Origin: Vibrio sp. 10N.286.49.B1
Lineage (GTDB): Bacteria > Pseudomonadota > Gammaproteobacteria > Enterobacterales > Vibrionaceae
Length of the DNA stretch: 41,145 nt
Direction: 5' to 3'
NCBI RefSeq assembly: GCF_002873335.1
Contig: NZ_MCUW01000036.1
Coordinates: forward strand, 1 to 41,145
The first letter of the stretch is position 1, and the number at the start of each line of letters is the position of its first letter. The notes beneath the pieces were generated by a model. The model ran no database searches and was not told the DNA's origin. It saw only the letters and a list, made by a program, of their open reading frames with translations. Position numbers and translations under genes: made by a program. This document shows, one piece after another, positions 15,296-23,584 of the stretch.

Positions 15296-17050
15296 TTATG
15301 GTGGCGTCATTTTACTTGCAGAAGGTCGACTCACATCCTCTGGCACATTAAGATTCATGGCTTGCTGAGAGAGTTCACGGATAATGTGGCCCACTTCATC
15401 ACTCGGGGTGATGACTTCAATTAACAAGGTTCCTGAGCCATTAGCTAAATGAGAGGTTAACGTAGACTCAAGTTCGCTTTTCGATTTAGGGTGACTATAG
15501 GCCAGGTTAAACTGTGCTGCCGCATGTTTGAATTGATAACCATGGGGCATTTGATAACACGCACTCTTTTGCTCGGCGGGAACCGGGAGCAAATCAAAAA
15601 TAGCGCCGCCATCATTGTTGGTGACAACGATAACATTGGGCTGAGTCTCATTCGTCAACAACGCTAATGAGTTTAGGTCATAAAGTAACGAGGTGTCGCC
15701 AAGATAGAGTACTAAAGAAGAGTCATCTACTCGCGTGATACCACTTGCGGTCGCTACCAAGCCATCAATACCCGACGCACCTCTATTGCTAAACGTTTCG
15801 AGTCCTTGCATGGATGACACCATATCCACTAAGCGCACAATAAGGCTGTTGCCTAAGAACACCCGTGTCCCTTCGGGCAATGCCTGAACGCTTCGCGCCA
15901 CGTCAAATTCAGACAGCGTGTCACGTGGTGATAGCCTCATACTCATCGCTTGAGCATAGGGCTTAAGGTCGCTAGCCCAGCCGTAGAAATTTGAAGTTGT
16001 GAGGGTGAGAATAGCGGTATCTAGCCACGATTTAACATCAACATTAAGGTGCATCATCGGCAGGTGATCTGGGTTTAGACGATCGCAGTACTCCGTCAAT
16101 AAGATGCATTGGGCACCTGAAGTGACTTGCTTCACCAACCATTGATTAAGGCGTTTAGAGACAAATCGAGCGCCAACTTGCAACACAACCTCGCACTCAG
16201 AAAGCCTCCGATTCGCGTCCATGTTTTGCAACCAAAGATCATAGTGTTGCCAGTCGCTACTTTGACCAGATTGTGGGTCAAATAAAATTGGCCACCCTAG
16301 TTGCTTCGCGAAAGTTTTCGCTTTATTGGCTGTTCGAAGATCGACATTACCAACAATAATTACGCCTTTTTTACTCACAAGATCGAGCGAAGGCAGTGCA
16401 GCCAAATGGTCGTGGACAGGCGACGACCCATAATCCACATACGCCGTGTTACCTTGCCACCAGCTTTGGATAGAGCGACAGTAATCCTCAAAGATTGATT
16501 TGTCTTCCCCACCATAAAGCGGTTCTGGAAATGGGCAATTGATGTGAAGGCTGCCACCATGTTGGTGCTGATATTCCATCGCGTGATCAACGGTGGTTAA
16601 TAACCAATTCAATGACACTGCCGTGCTTGGTGAAGGCAAAGCAACAGCCTTAGACACATGATTGGAAAAAATACCGGTTTGCACAATGGCTTGATTTGCG
16701 CCACATTCGAGGAGCTCAAGCGGCCTATCGGATGTCAGTAAGATCAACTGTTCTTTAGTTAACATCGATTCAGCCACGGCAGGCAATAGATTCGCAACGG
16801 CGGTACCAGAGGTCACAACCACCGCAACGGCATGTTGTGTCGCCTTAGCGATCCCTAACGCCAGAAACCCTAAACCACGCTCGTCAAAATGGTGATGAAG
16901 TGTGAACCCTCCATGAGCGACGGCTTCTAATGTCAACGGCGTGGAGCGAGACCCTGGAGCGATACAAAGGTGACGCACCCCTTTTCGATACAGCTCCTCC
17001 AACATCACTTGAGTCCACAACCGGTTAAGCGCTGCCTGATGATTCATCAT
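15296..17050 (-). CDS. menD: SEPHCHC synthase (MenD), thiamine diphosphate enzyme
   Basis: A 584-residue ThDP-dependent enzyme that adds the succinic semialdehyde unit of 2-oxoglutarate to isochorismate. The N-terminal domain carries HLCIAPGSRSTPLTLEA and HFDERGLGFLALGIAKAT, with the conserved glutamate that activates the cofactor; the C-terminal domain carries the cofactor and magnesium motif YLGDTSLLYDLNSLALL followed by VVTNNDGGAIF. Its ATG overlaps the menF stop as ATGA, which implies translational coupling. Length and motif order are normal for the family. Confidence 0.96.
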   Translation of the reverse strand: MMNHQAALNRLWTQVMLEELYRKGVRHLCIAPGSRSTPLTLEAVAHGGFTLHHHFDERGLGFLALGIAKATQHAVAVVVTSGTAVANLLPAVAESMLTKEQLILLTSDRPLELLECGANQAIVQTGIFSNHVSKAVALPSPSTAVSLNWLLTTVDHAMEYQHQHGGSLHINCPFPEPLYGGEDKSIFEDYCRSIQSWWQGNTAYVDYGSSPVHDHLAALPSLDLVSKKGVIIVGNVDLRTANKAKTFAKQLGWPILFDPQSGQSSDWQHYDLWLQNMDANRRLSECEVVLQVGARFVSKRLNQWLVKQVTSGAQCILLTEYCDRLNPDHLPMMHLNVDVKSWLDTAILTLTTSNFYGWASDLKPYAQAMSMRLSPRDTLSEFDVARSVQALPEGTRVFLGNSLIVRLVDMVSSMQGLETFSNRGASGIDGLVATASGITRVDDSSLVLYLGDTSLLYDLNSLALLTNETQPNVIVVTNNDGGAIFDLLPVPAEQKSACYQMPHGYQFKHAAAQFNLAYSHPKSKSELESTLTSHLANGSGTLLIEVITPSDEVGHIIRELSQQAMNLNVPEDVSRPSASKMTPP

Positions 17051-18354
17051 GATGCTACGCCAAGGGGCGGATGCTCTGAAATAAGGCTCAGTAGCGTCGA
17101 CATCTTTTTATCCAGCTCTTGCCACTCATGCTCAGCCACCGAGCCGGGAACAATTCCCGCGCCCGCAAAAAGTTGCATTTGGTCGTTAACCAGTAACGCA
17201 CTACGAATTGCTACACAAAACTCTGCACTTTCGTGGCTAAGGTAGCCAACTGAACCCGCGTACCAGCCTCGAGCAAACGGCTCGTGCTGCTCAATATATT
17301 GCATCGCCGCTTGACGAGGTAAACCTGCAACGGCAGCCGTGGGCTGCAACGCCTGTAATAGCTGTACGCCATTGATTCCCGAATCCAAGCGCGCATGGAT
17401 ATTACGTTTTAAATGCTGAACTTTTCTCAAACGAACCAGCCGAAGCTCTTCCTCTACTTCCACAGAACGAGAATGCGGGGCTAAGCTCTGCAGGATGTCA
17501 TCCACCACATACTGGTTTTCATTGATGTTTTTTGCATCTTGAGTCAACCAGTTAGAGAGTTTCATATCAAGTGATGCATTGCCACCACGACCTATCGTGC
17601 CCGCTAGCGCTTCTGTCTCTAGCTCTTGTCCGCGGCGTCGATATAGGCGCTCAGGCGTTGAACCGACAAAGCTATGTGACGGTGACAATGCCATTAGAAA
17701 ATGGAAACTATGATGGTTTTTTAGATAACTGGCTTTAAGAAGCTGAGCGGGTGATATTGGTGTTTGAAGATCAATTGAGGTCTTTCTTGCCAGCACAACT
17801 TTCTTGAATTTGTCGTCTTCAATACCTTGTAAGACGTCATCGACCAAATCGCGCCACTGAGACTCATTCGGTGTGTGTGTCACCGCCATAACGGACGAGG
17901 CTAGTGGTGCCAATTCTTGTGGTGTCGCAATCAATCGTTGTAGCGCGAGTATTGACGTTTCTTTTGCCATTCCGATGTTAACGGCAAGACGCCAGCCTGT
18001 ATCAAAGCGAATCAACTCTATTTGCGGCAAAAAGAAAAATGCAGACATGCAGCGACGGTTTTTTTCAGTATGCCCGTCAAAAGAACGGCCGCCCCAGACT
18101 CTTTGATCTCGACCTAGGATCGCATAAGCCGGTGCAGGCTCAGAAAAGGTGTGCAACTGCCCCAGTGCCACCACTTCCTCGCGAGTATCACGAGACTGCC
18201 AATAGAACTTAGGATAATGAGGTTGGGCATCTAACCAATCGATCGTTGGTGTCTTGGGATTGCCACCCAGCGGTTGTTCGAGACGCTTGATCCCTGATGG
18301 TACATTCTTCAATTTTTCAAGAAGCTGGACAATAGCTTGTTTTAAATGAGACAA
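17047..18354 (-). CDS. menF: Isochorismate synthase (MenF)
   Basis: A 435-residue chorismate-using enzyme that makes isochorismate, the first step of menaquinone synthesis. The C-terminal catalytic half shows KKVVLARKTSID, FVGSTPERLYRRRGQELETEALAGTIGRG, ENQYVVDDI and the LQPTAAVAGLPRQAAMQYIEQHEPFARGWYAGSVGYLS block common to isochorismate, anthranilate and salicylate synthases; operon position settles it as MenF rather than EntC. The start codon is TTG (18352-18354), with GAGG five bases upstream, which may limit expression. It heads the operon and is divergent from alaA. Confidence 0.93.
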   Translation of the reverse strand: MSHLKQAIVQLLEKLKNVPSGIKRLEQPLGGNPKTPTIDWLDAQPHYPKFYWQSRDTREEVVALGQLHTFSEPAPAYAILGRDQRVWGGRSFDGHTEKNRRCMSAFFFLPQIELIRFDTGWRLAVNIGMAKETSILALQRLIATPQELAPLASSVMAVTHTPNESQWRDLVDDVLQGIEDDKFKKVVLARKTSIDLQTPISPAQLLKASYLKNHHSFHFLMALSPSHSFVGSTPERLYRRRGQELETEALAGTIGRGGNASLDMKLSNWLTQDAKNINENQYVVDDILQSLAPHSRSVEVEEELRLVRLRKVQHLKRNIHARLDSGINGVQLLQALQPTAAVAGLPRQAAMQYIEQHEPFARGWYAGSVGYLSHESAEFCVAIRSALLVNDQMQLFAGAGIVPGSVAEHEWQELDKKMSTLLSLISEHPPLGVAS

Positions 18355-18600
18355 ATCAACCTCAAAACGATTTATTTTATATTAATTATATAGGTTAACT
18401 ATAGATACAGAAGCTACTGTATTTATACCTACAGGATAGATCAAGCATCATCACTTTAATTTGTTGGTCTTGTGCCGTAGTACGAGACAACCGGATTCAT
18501 ATCAACACTTTATTTGACACTTTTCTTAGATTTTTATTCTATAAAAATCCAATCTGGTGTAATTTGGTAAAGAAATTATCGGATTTTTAGGAATATAACA
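18355..18600. promoter_or_regulatory. Divergent promoter region of menF and alaA
   Basis: On the minus strand a perfect TATAAT (18385-18390) is a candidate -10 for menF with only a weak -35. On the plus strand a perfect TTGACA (18514-18519) is a candidate -35 for alaA, but the best -10 choices are off-spacing (TATTCT at 15, TATAAA at 20). A 9-bp inverted repeat (taaaaatcc at 18542-18550, ggattttta at 18581-18589) sits just before alaA. No specific regulator site could be identified. Confidence 0.45.
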
Positions 18601-19815
18601 ATGAAAAATATCGAGATGTCGTCAAAACTCGATAATGTCTGCTACGACATTCGAGGACCAGTACTCAAACATGCTAAACGCATGGAGGAAGAGGGGCATA
18701 AAATCCTGAAGCTTAATATAGGAAACCCCGCCCCTTTTGGTTTTGACGCCCCCGATGAAATCTTAGTCGATGTGATAAGAAACTTACCAACATCGCAAGG
18801 TTATTGTGATTCCAAAGGTATATACTCCGCTCGCAAGGCTGTGGTTCAACATTACCAAAAAAGAGGCATCCATAGCCTAGACGTCGAAGACGTGTATATC
18901 GGTAATGGTGTCTCTGAGCTTATTGTAATGGCGATGCAAGCTCTGTTAAACAACGGAGATGAAATGTTAGTTCCCGCTCCTGACTATCCACTATGGACAG
19001 CAGCGGTCTCTCTCTCTGGCGGCAACCCCGTTCACTACCTATGTGATGAGGAGTCGGACTGGTACCCTGACCTTGATGACATTAAGAGAAAAATCACCCC
19101 GAAGACTCGCGGCATTGTTCTAATCAACCCTAACAACCCAACCGGCGCGGTTTACAGTCGTGATTTTTTACTCGAGGTCATTGAGATTGCACGTCAACAC
19201 AAGCTGATTATTTTTGCTGACGAAATCTACGACAAGGTGCTCTATGACGGCGCCACTCATATCCCTGTCGCGACACTCGCTGAGGATGTATTGGTACTCA
19301 CCTTCAACGGCTTGTCCAAGTCCTATCGTGTATGTGGTTTTCGTGGCGGCTGGATGTTCTTAACGGGACCAAAAGAACATGCCGTCGGCTATATCGCCGG
19401 CTTAGAAATGCTAGCGTCAATGCGATTATGTGCCAACGTGCCCATGCAACACGCCATACAAACGGCCTTGGGTGGATATCAGAGTATCAATGAGCTCATT
19501 TTACCAGGGGGACGCTTACTAGAGCAACGTGACAAGGCCTACGAACTTATCACACAGATACCCGGTATTTCTTGTGTGAAGCCTAAAGGCGCGATGTACC
19601 TGTTTCCTAAGATTGATACCAAGATGTACAACATCAAAGATGATCAACGTATGGTGCTCGATTTCCTCAAGCAAGAAAAAGTACTGCTAGTACAAGGAAC
19701 GGGATTCAACTGGCCAAAGCCTGATCACTTCAGAATAGTGACGCTACCTCATGTCGAAGACCTTGAGCTCGCAATCGGTCGATTTGAGAAGTTCCTGACA
19801 ACTTATAGCCAGTAA
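18601..19815 (+). CDS. alaA: Alanine aminotransferase (AlaA)
   Basis: A 404-residue PLP-dependent class I aminotransferase that makes alanine from pyruvate and glutamate. It has the N-terminal block YDIRGPVLKHAKRMEEEGHKILKLNIGNPAPFGF, the INPNNPTGAVYS loop, the FADEIYDKVLYD aspartate/tyrosine region, and the Schiff-base lysine K240 in FNGLSKSYRVCGFRGGW. It matches E. coli AlaA (YfbQ) in length and blocks, and neighbours yfbR as in E. coli. In E. coli the gene is under Lrp control; no Lrp site can be claimed here. It ends in a strong terminator. Confidence 0.95.
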   Translation: MKNIEMSSKLDNVCYDIRGPVLKHAKRMEEEGHKILKLNIGNPAPFGFDAPDEILVDVIRNLPTSQGYCDSKGIYSARKAVVQHYQKRGIHSLDVEDVYIGNGVSELIVMAMQALLNNGDEMLVPAPDYPLWTAAVSLSGGNPVHYLCDEESDWYPDLDDIKRKITPKTRGIVLINPNNPTGAVYSRDFLLEVIEIARQHKLIIFADEIYDKVLYDGATHIPVATLAEDVLVLTFNGLSKSYRVCGFRGGWMFLTGPKEHAVGYIAGLEMLASMRLCANVPMQHAIQTALGGYQSINELILPGGRLLEQRDKAYELITQIPGISCVKPKGAMYLFPKIDTKMYNIKDDQRMVLDFLKQEKVLLVQGTGFNWPKPDHFRIVTLPHVEDLELAIGRFEKFLTTYSQ

Positions 19816-19852
19816 CTCTTTCATATTATTATTAATAAGCCTATTCTTATTG

Positions 19853-19883
19853 AATGCCGCGCCGTGAGGTGCGGCATTTTTTT
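19853..19883 (+). terminator. Terminator of alaA
   Basis: An 8-bp stem (aatgccgc at 19853-19860, gcggcatt at 19871-19878) with a 10-nt loop followed by a T tract. The next gene's ribosome site (aaggag) starts directly behind it, so yfbR is expressed either by read-through or from a promoter inside alaA. Confidence 0.9.
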
Positions 19884-19897
19884 AAGGAGTACATTGC

Positions 19898-20497
19898 ATG
19901 GATGACCGCAGTCACAAAGAAAGTCACTTTTTCGCCCACCTTGCTAGAATGAAGCTAATCCAACGCTGGCCACTCATGCGCTCAGTGTCGAGTGAAAACA
20001 TCTCAGAGCATAGCCTTCAGGTCGCTTTTGTCGCTCATGCCTTAGCCATTATCAAAAACAAAAAGTTTGGCGGAGAAACGAATCCTGAACGGATTGCTAT
20101 CTTAGCGATGTACCATGATACAAGTGAAGTGTTAACGGGCGACCTGCCGACGCCGGTTAAATACTACAACCCTGATATCGCCAAAGAATACAAAAAAATT
20201 GAAGCCGCCGCTGAGCAGAAGCTCCTATCAATGCTACCAGAAGAATTCCAAGAAGATTTTAAACCTTTTGTTATATCGAATTGTGCTTACGAAGAAGACA
20301 CCAAAATTGTTAAGCAAGCGGATTCACTTTGTGCTTATTTAAAGTGCCTCGAAGAACTCAGTGCGGGCAACCACGAGTTTGCTCTGGCCAAGAAGCGACT
20401 CGATCAAACGTTAGAGTCCATCAAAACCGACGAAATGACGTATTTTTTAAATACCTTTGCACCAAGTTTTGAATTGTCACTCGATGAGATTAGCTAA
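19898..20497 (+). CDS. yfbR: 5'-Deoxynucleotidase YfbR (HD domain)
   Basis: A 199-residue HD-domain phosphohydrolase, the same length as E. coli YfbR, which removes phosphate from deoxyribonucleoside 5'-monophosphates and helps balance dNTP pools. The metal-binding residues are visible: EHS with [11 protein letters not shown] (first His), [20 protein letters not shown] (His-Asp pair and a Glu) and [16 protein letters not shown] (last Asp). An AAGGAG lies eight bases before the ATG. It precedes a dGTPase-like gene, so two dNTP-pool enzymes sit side by side. Confidence 0.95.
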   Translation: MDDRSHKESHFFAHLARMKLIQRWPLMRSVSSENISEHSLQVAFVAHALAIIKNKKFGGETNPERIAILAMYHDTSEVLTGDLPTPVKYYNPDIAKEYKKIEAAAEQKLLSMLPEEFQEDFKPFVISNCAYEEDTKIVKQADSLCAYLKCLEELSAGNHEFALAKKRLDQTLESIKTDEMTYFLNTFAPSFELSLDEIS

Positions 20498-20562
20498 CCG
20501 ATTTGAACGACACCGTTTTATATAAATGACACATCCATCAGTTTAGAGAGTGTGGTAATACA

Positions 20563-21894
20563 ATGGATCTAGAGCAACCCGTTGTTTGGCAATCAAGACA
20601 TAGCGATGAACATAAACTTCGACGCAATGATCACCGAGATCCCTACCAGCGTGATCGCGCGCGGGTACTTCATTCCGCTGCGTTTAGACGCCTGCAAGCA
20701 AAGACCCAAGTCCATGGCACCGGTGGCAATGACTTCCACAGAACTCGACTTACACATTCACTGGAAGCCGCTCAAATTGGTTCAGGCATTGTGTCACACC
20801 TACGCCAAAAGCAGCCTGAGTATACAAGGCTGTTACCAAGTGATGCGTTGATTGAAACCTTGTGCCTCGCGCATGATATTGGCCATCCACCATACGGCCA
20901 CGGCGGCGAAGTCGCCCTCAATTATATGATGCGGGACTATGGTGGTTTCGAGGGCAATGCGCAAACGTTTCGCATTGTGACTCAACTTGAACCTTACACT
21001 GAACACCATGGGATGAATCTCACTCGGCGAACATTACTCGGTTTGCTCAAATACCCCGCATGTCTCAGCCAAACCTGCGCACGCACCCTGCCAGAACCGG
21101 TTCGACACCAACGTCAATTAAAAGCAAAAAACTGGTCCCCAGCCAAAGGTATCTACGATCAAGACAAGACGCAATTCGATTGGGTTACGCAACCATTAAG
21201 TCAGGCCGATCGACAAAATCTTCAACAGATGCGCCTGGCAAAAACGGAGGCCTATCAACACAACAAAACCAAATTTAAGTCGTTAGATTGCTCGATTATG
21301 GAACTCGCCGATGACATTGCTTATGGCGTGCATGATTTAGAAGACGCGATCGTGTTGGAACTGATCACAAAAGAAATCTGGCGAAACGGCATTGAGAGTA
21401 AGCTGCAGTCACAGAGCAACGTGTGGTTCAACAAACATTTCAACGACATTACTGACTTACTGTTTTCAGGCAAGCACTACCAAAGAAAAGATGCCATTGG
21501 CGGTATCGTGAATGCCTTACTGACCAGCATTTCCGTATCGGCGCACCACCACTGCACATTCGATAGTCCTTTACTCAATTTTAATGCCCACCTAGAGCCA
21601 GAAATGGCGCATGTGCTCGATATCCTAAAACAGTTTGTGAGCGAATACGTGATACAGGTGCCTCGAGTGCAGATTTTTGAATATAAGGGTCAGCAGATTA
21701 TTATGGATCTCTTCGAGGCATTCAGTGCCGATCCAGAACGGCTATTACCTGAATCAACCAAAGCGGTCTGGTTGCAAGCCAGCGGCTATCAGGATCAAGG
21801 AATGCGAGTGATCGCCGATTATATTTCAGCAATGACGGACGGGTACGCGCAAAGAATGCACCAGCAGTTATTTGCCGCGCATTCACACTTGTAA
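20563..21894 (+). CDS. dGTPase-like dNTP triphosphohydrolase
   Basis: A 443-residue HD-domain enzyme of the deoxyguanosinetriphosphate triphosphohydrolase family, which splits dNTPs into nucleoside and triphosphate. The HD metal site is built from RTRLTHSLEAAQIGSGI, LCLAHDIGHPPYGHGGE and the later LADDIAYGVHDLEDA. It is shorter than E. coli Dgt (about 505 residues) and fits the Dgt-like group whose substrate preference and activators vary. It begins 65 bp after yfbR and may share its transcript. Some family members deplete dNTPs during phage infection; there is no evidence for that here. Confidence 0.9.
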   Translation: MDLEQPVVWQSRHSDEHKLRRNDHRDPYQRDRARVLHSAAFRRLQAKTQVHGTGGNDFHRTRLTHSLEAAQIGSGIVSHLRQKQPEYTRLLPSDALIETLCLAHDIGHPPYGHGGEVALNYMMRDYGGFEGNAQTFRIVTQLEPYTEHHGMNLTRRTLLGLLKYPACLSQTCARTLPEPVRHQRQLKAKNWSPAKGIYDQDKTQFDWVTQPLSQADRQNLQQMRLAKTEAYQHNKTKFKSLDCSIMELADDIAYGVHDLEDAIVLELITKEIWRNGIESKLQSQSNVWFNKHFNDITDLLFSGKHYQRKDAIGGIVNALLTSISVSAHHHCTFDSPLLNFNAHLEPEMAHVLDILKQFVSEYVIQVPRVQIFEYKGQQIIMDLFEAFSADPERLLPESTKAVWLQASGYQDQGMRVIADYISAMTDGYAQRMHQQLFAAHSHL

Positions 21895-21971
21895 TACACA
21901 GCCTGTCATTAAGCCCCCCTAATCGCCTTTGCGATGCCGACGTAAGACAAGCGAAAAATTGAACGACAGAG

Positions 21972-22574
21972 TTACTGGTAGTTCTGCTCAAATACACCAG
22001 GTGGCATTTGCGAAATATGAAACTCAATCATTTGTTCAAATGCATAAATAAGAGAACTAAAATCCTGCTCTGGTTCTAGGATCGATAAGACATGGTAACC
22101 AGCCTCCACCGTCGACAATGCGTTACTGGTTGGCGCCTTTCTAATTCGGTAATCCCCTTCTAAGTCGAGTGGTAACTGCACCAGCGGTAAGGCGTGAAGA
22201 TTGGTGGACAATGTCCACATTTTAAAGGCTTTCTTCCAGGTCCCATCTAGCAAGATAATACGAAGTGGCCTAGGATCACTGTTCTTCACAAGCTCAGAGA
22301 TCGGGGTAGACTGCTCACTAAGAAATAAGACACAGGTTCGCACACTCGTATCGCTGAGTAACGAGTTGAGCTCATTATGATCGGTAAAGTTTTCACCGAT
22401 AAACAGACGAGTGTTCGGTAATGATAACTGAAGGATTTTTGCAGTACCTAGTGGCCGTTTTTCTTCACTAGAATGCTGTAAGATAATCAACTCAGAGTCA
22501 CAATGAACCGATGTAATCCATTGACAAATACAGGCTCGTTTTGCTTTTAAACATTGAGGACAATATCGCAACAT
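21972..22574 (-). CDS. tapT: DTW-domain protein, probable tRNA aminocarboxypropyltransferase (TapT-like)
   Basis: A DTW-domain protein of about 200 residues that should transfer the 3-amino-3-carboxypropyl group of S-adenosylmethionine to a tRNA uridine (acp3U). It has the N-terminal zinc-ribbon-like CPQC and CIC cysteines (YCPQCLKAKRACICQW) and the family motif here reading LLDGTWKKAFKM, where DGTW replaces DTW. The start is uncertain: ATG at 22574 puts the cysteines at the very N-terminus, while ATG at 22592 has a slightly better ribosome site; the frame stays open to 22745. With the 22574 start, its initiation codon overlaps that of the divergent rhombosortase. Confidence 0.82.
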   Translation of the reverse strand: MLRYCPQCLKAKRACICQWITSVHCDSELIILQHSSEEKRPLGTAKILQLSLPNTRLFIGENFTDHNELNSLLSDTSVRTCVLFLSEQSTPISELVKNSDPRPLRIILLDGTWKKAFKMWTLSTNLHALPLVQLPLDLEGDYRIRKAPTSNALSTVEAGYHVLSILEPEQDFSSLIYAFEQMIEFHISQMPPGVFEQNYQ

Positions 22575-23139
22575 GACTTTTTCTTTCGTCATAAGACTGG
22601 CTCTCATCTCACTATTTTGCTTAGTGTTACAAATCCCCGAGATCCAACATTGGGTGATATGGGACCGAGGGTTAATTTCTAACGGTGAATGGTGGCGGAT
22701 AGTAACAGGAAATTTCTCACACACCAACCTTGCACATCTAGCCATGAACTTGGCTGGGCTTGTTGTGATTTGTTACCTCTTCACTCCAACGAAAAAAGCA
22801 CTCTATGTCCTGCTAGCGCTGTTATCGCTAACGACTGGACTTGGACTTCTATTAACCCCGCTCAACGCTTACTTAGGACTTTCTGGGGTGTTACATGGCT
22901 TATTTGCTTATTGGGCGCTGAGCGAATGTCTCGGAGGAAGAAAAAGCAGTATATGGTTGATAGTCGGTGTTGTCGCTAAGGTCACATGGGAGACATTATT
23001 CGGTGCGTCTCAATCAACGATAGACCTGATTGCCGCCAATGTTGCGACCGAAGCCCATGCAATAGGTACCGTCGCAGGGCTTCTTTTTTCGTTAGGCTAT
23101 TGGTTATACAACCGAGTACCTTTACAACAAAATTCGTGA
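22573..23139 (+). CDS. rrtA: Rhombosortase (rhomboid-family intramembrane protease)
   Basis: A 188-residue six-helix rhomboid. The catalytic Ser104 lies in LGLSGVLHG (GxSG) and the catalytic His162 in ATEAHAIGTVAGL; the NxxGLxxxxx helix NLAHLAMNLAGL is also present. Length and motifs match rhombosortases, which cut the C-terminal GlyGly-CTERM tail of secreted proteins in Vibrio before or during type II secretion. A stop codon shortly upstream rules out earlier starts. The Shine-Dalgarno is poor (GAGG 13 bases away). It is divergent from tapT and overlaps the end of comEA by 18 bp. No GlyGly-CTERM substrate is encoded in the window. Confidence 0.88.
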   Translation: MTFSFVIRLALISLFCLVLQIPEIQHWVIWDRGLISNGEWWRIVTGNFSHTNLAHLAMNLAGLVVICYLFTPTKKALYVLLALLSLTTGLGLLLTPLNAYLGLSGVLHGLFAYWALSECLGGRKSSIWLIVGVVAKVTWETLFGASQSTIDLIAANVATEAHAIGTVAGLLFSLGYWLYNRVPLQQNS

Positions 23140-23415
23140 ACGATTTTTCTCAACGGTCGCTGGACCGACCCCTTTTACATGAGTGAGATCATCGATCGTT
23201 TTGAACTCTCCATGTTTGTCGCGGTACTCCACGATGCTTTTTGCTTTTTCAATGCCAATCCCACTTAGCAACGCCGCAATTTCATCAGGATCAGCTTGAT
23301 TGACATTGACCGTAATATCGATACCTTCCAACTTATCAGCGTTTGCTGCAAAACTGGTTGATAATGGGCTCAATGTGAATAAAACCACAAGCCATGCTGA
23401 CAGTAGTACTTTCAT
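23122..23415 (-). CDS. comEA: ComEA-like periplasmic helix-hairpin-helix DNA-binding protein
   Basis: A 97-residue protein with a signal peptide (residues 1-23, cleavage after SFA) and a double helix-hairpin-helix domain (VNVNQADPDEIAALLSGIGIEKAKSIVEYRDKHGEF, then LTHVKGVGPATVEKNRSRI). In Vibrio, ComEA binds incoming DNA in the periplasm and pulls it through the outer membrane during natural transformation. The ATG at 23415 has an AAGGAAG site; the frame is open to 23481. Its 3' end overlaps rrtA on the other strand by 18 bp. Confidence 0.87.
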   Translation of the reverse strand: MKVLLSAWLVVLFTLSPLSTSFAANADKLEGIDITVNVNQADPDEIAALLSGIGIEKAKSIVEYRDKHGEFKTIDDLTHVKGVGPATVEKNRSRILL

Positions 23416-23491
23416 CGTAACTTCCTTTCTGATTAATGAGGTTTCAAAGTACACGCCAACATAGGAATAACCAGTAAGCAAAGCTCAAAAT

Positions 23492-23519
23492 AAAACGGGT
23501 CGCTTTCGCGACCCGTTTT
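23492..23519 (-). terminator. Terminator of ppiD
   Basis: A perfect 12-bp stem (23492-23503 with 23508-23519) closed, on the minus strand, by a GAAA tetraloop and ending in a T tract. It separates ppiD from comEA. Confidence 0.93.
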
Positions 23520-23584
23520 TAGTTTATTATCAATTGCACAATTACTGTGAACTCACCACGTTTATAATGGCAAAGTCGATGTCA

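Noticed and set aside
19898..21894. yfbR plus dGTPase-like pair as a phage-defence nucleotide-depletion system
   Set aside because: Both are housekeeping nucleotide-pool enzymes in a conserved location next to alaA; no defence genes or mobile signatures nearby.
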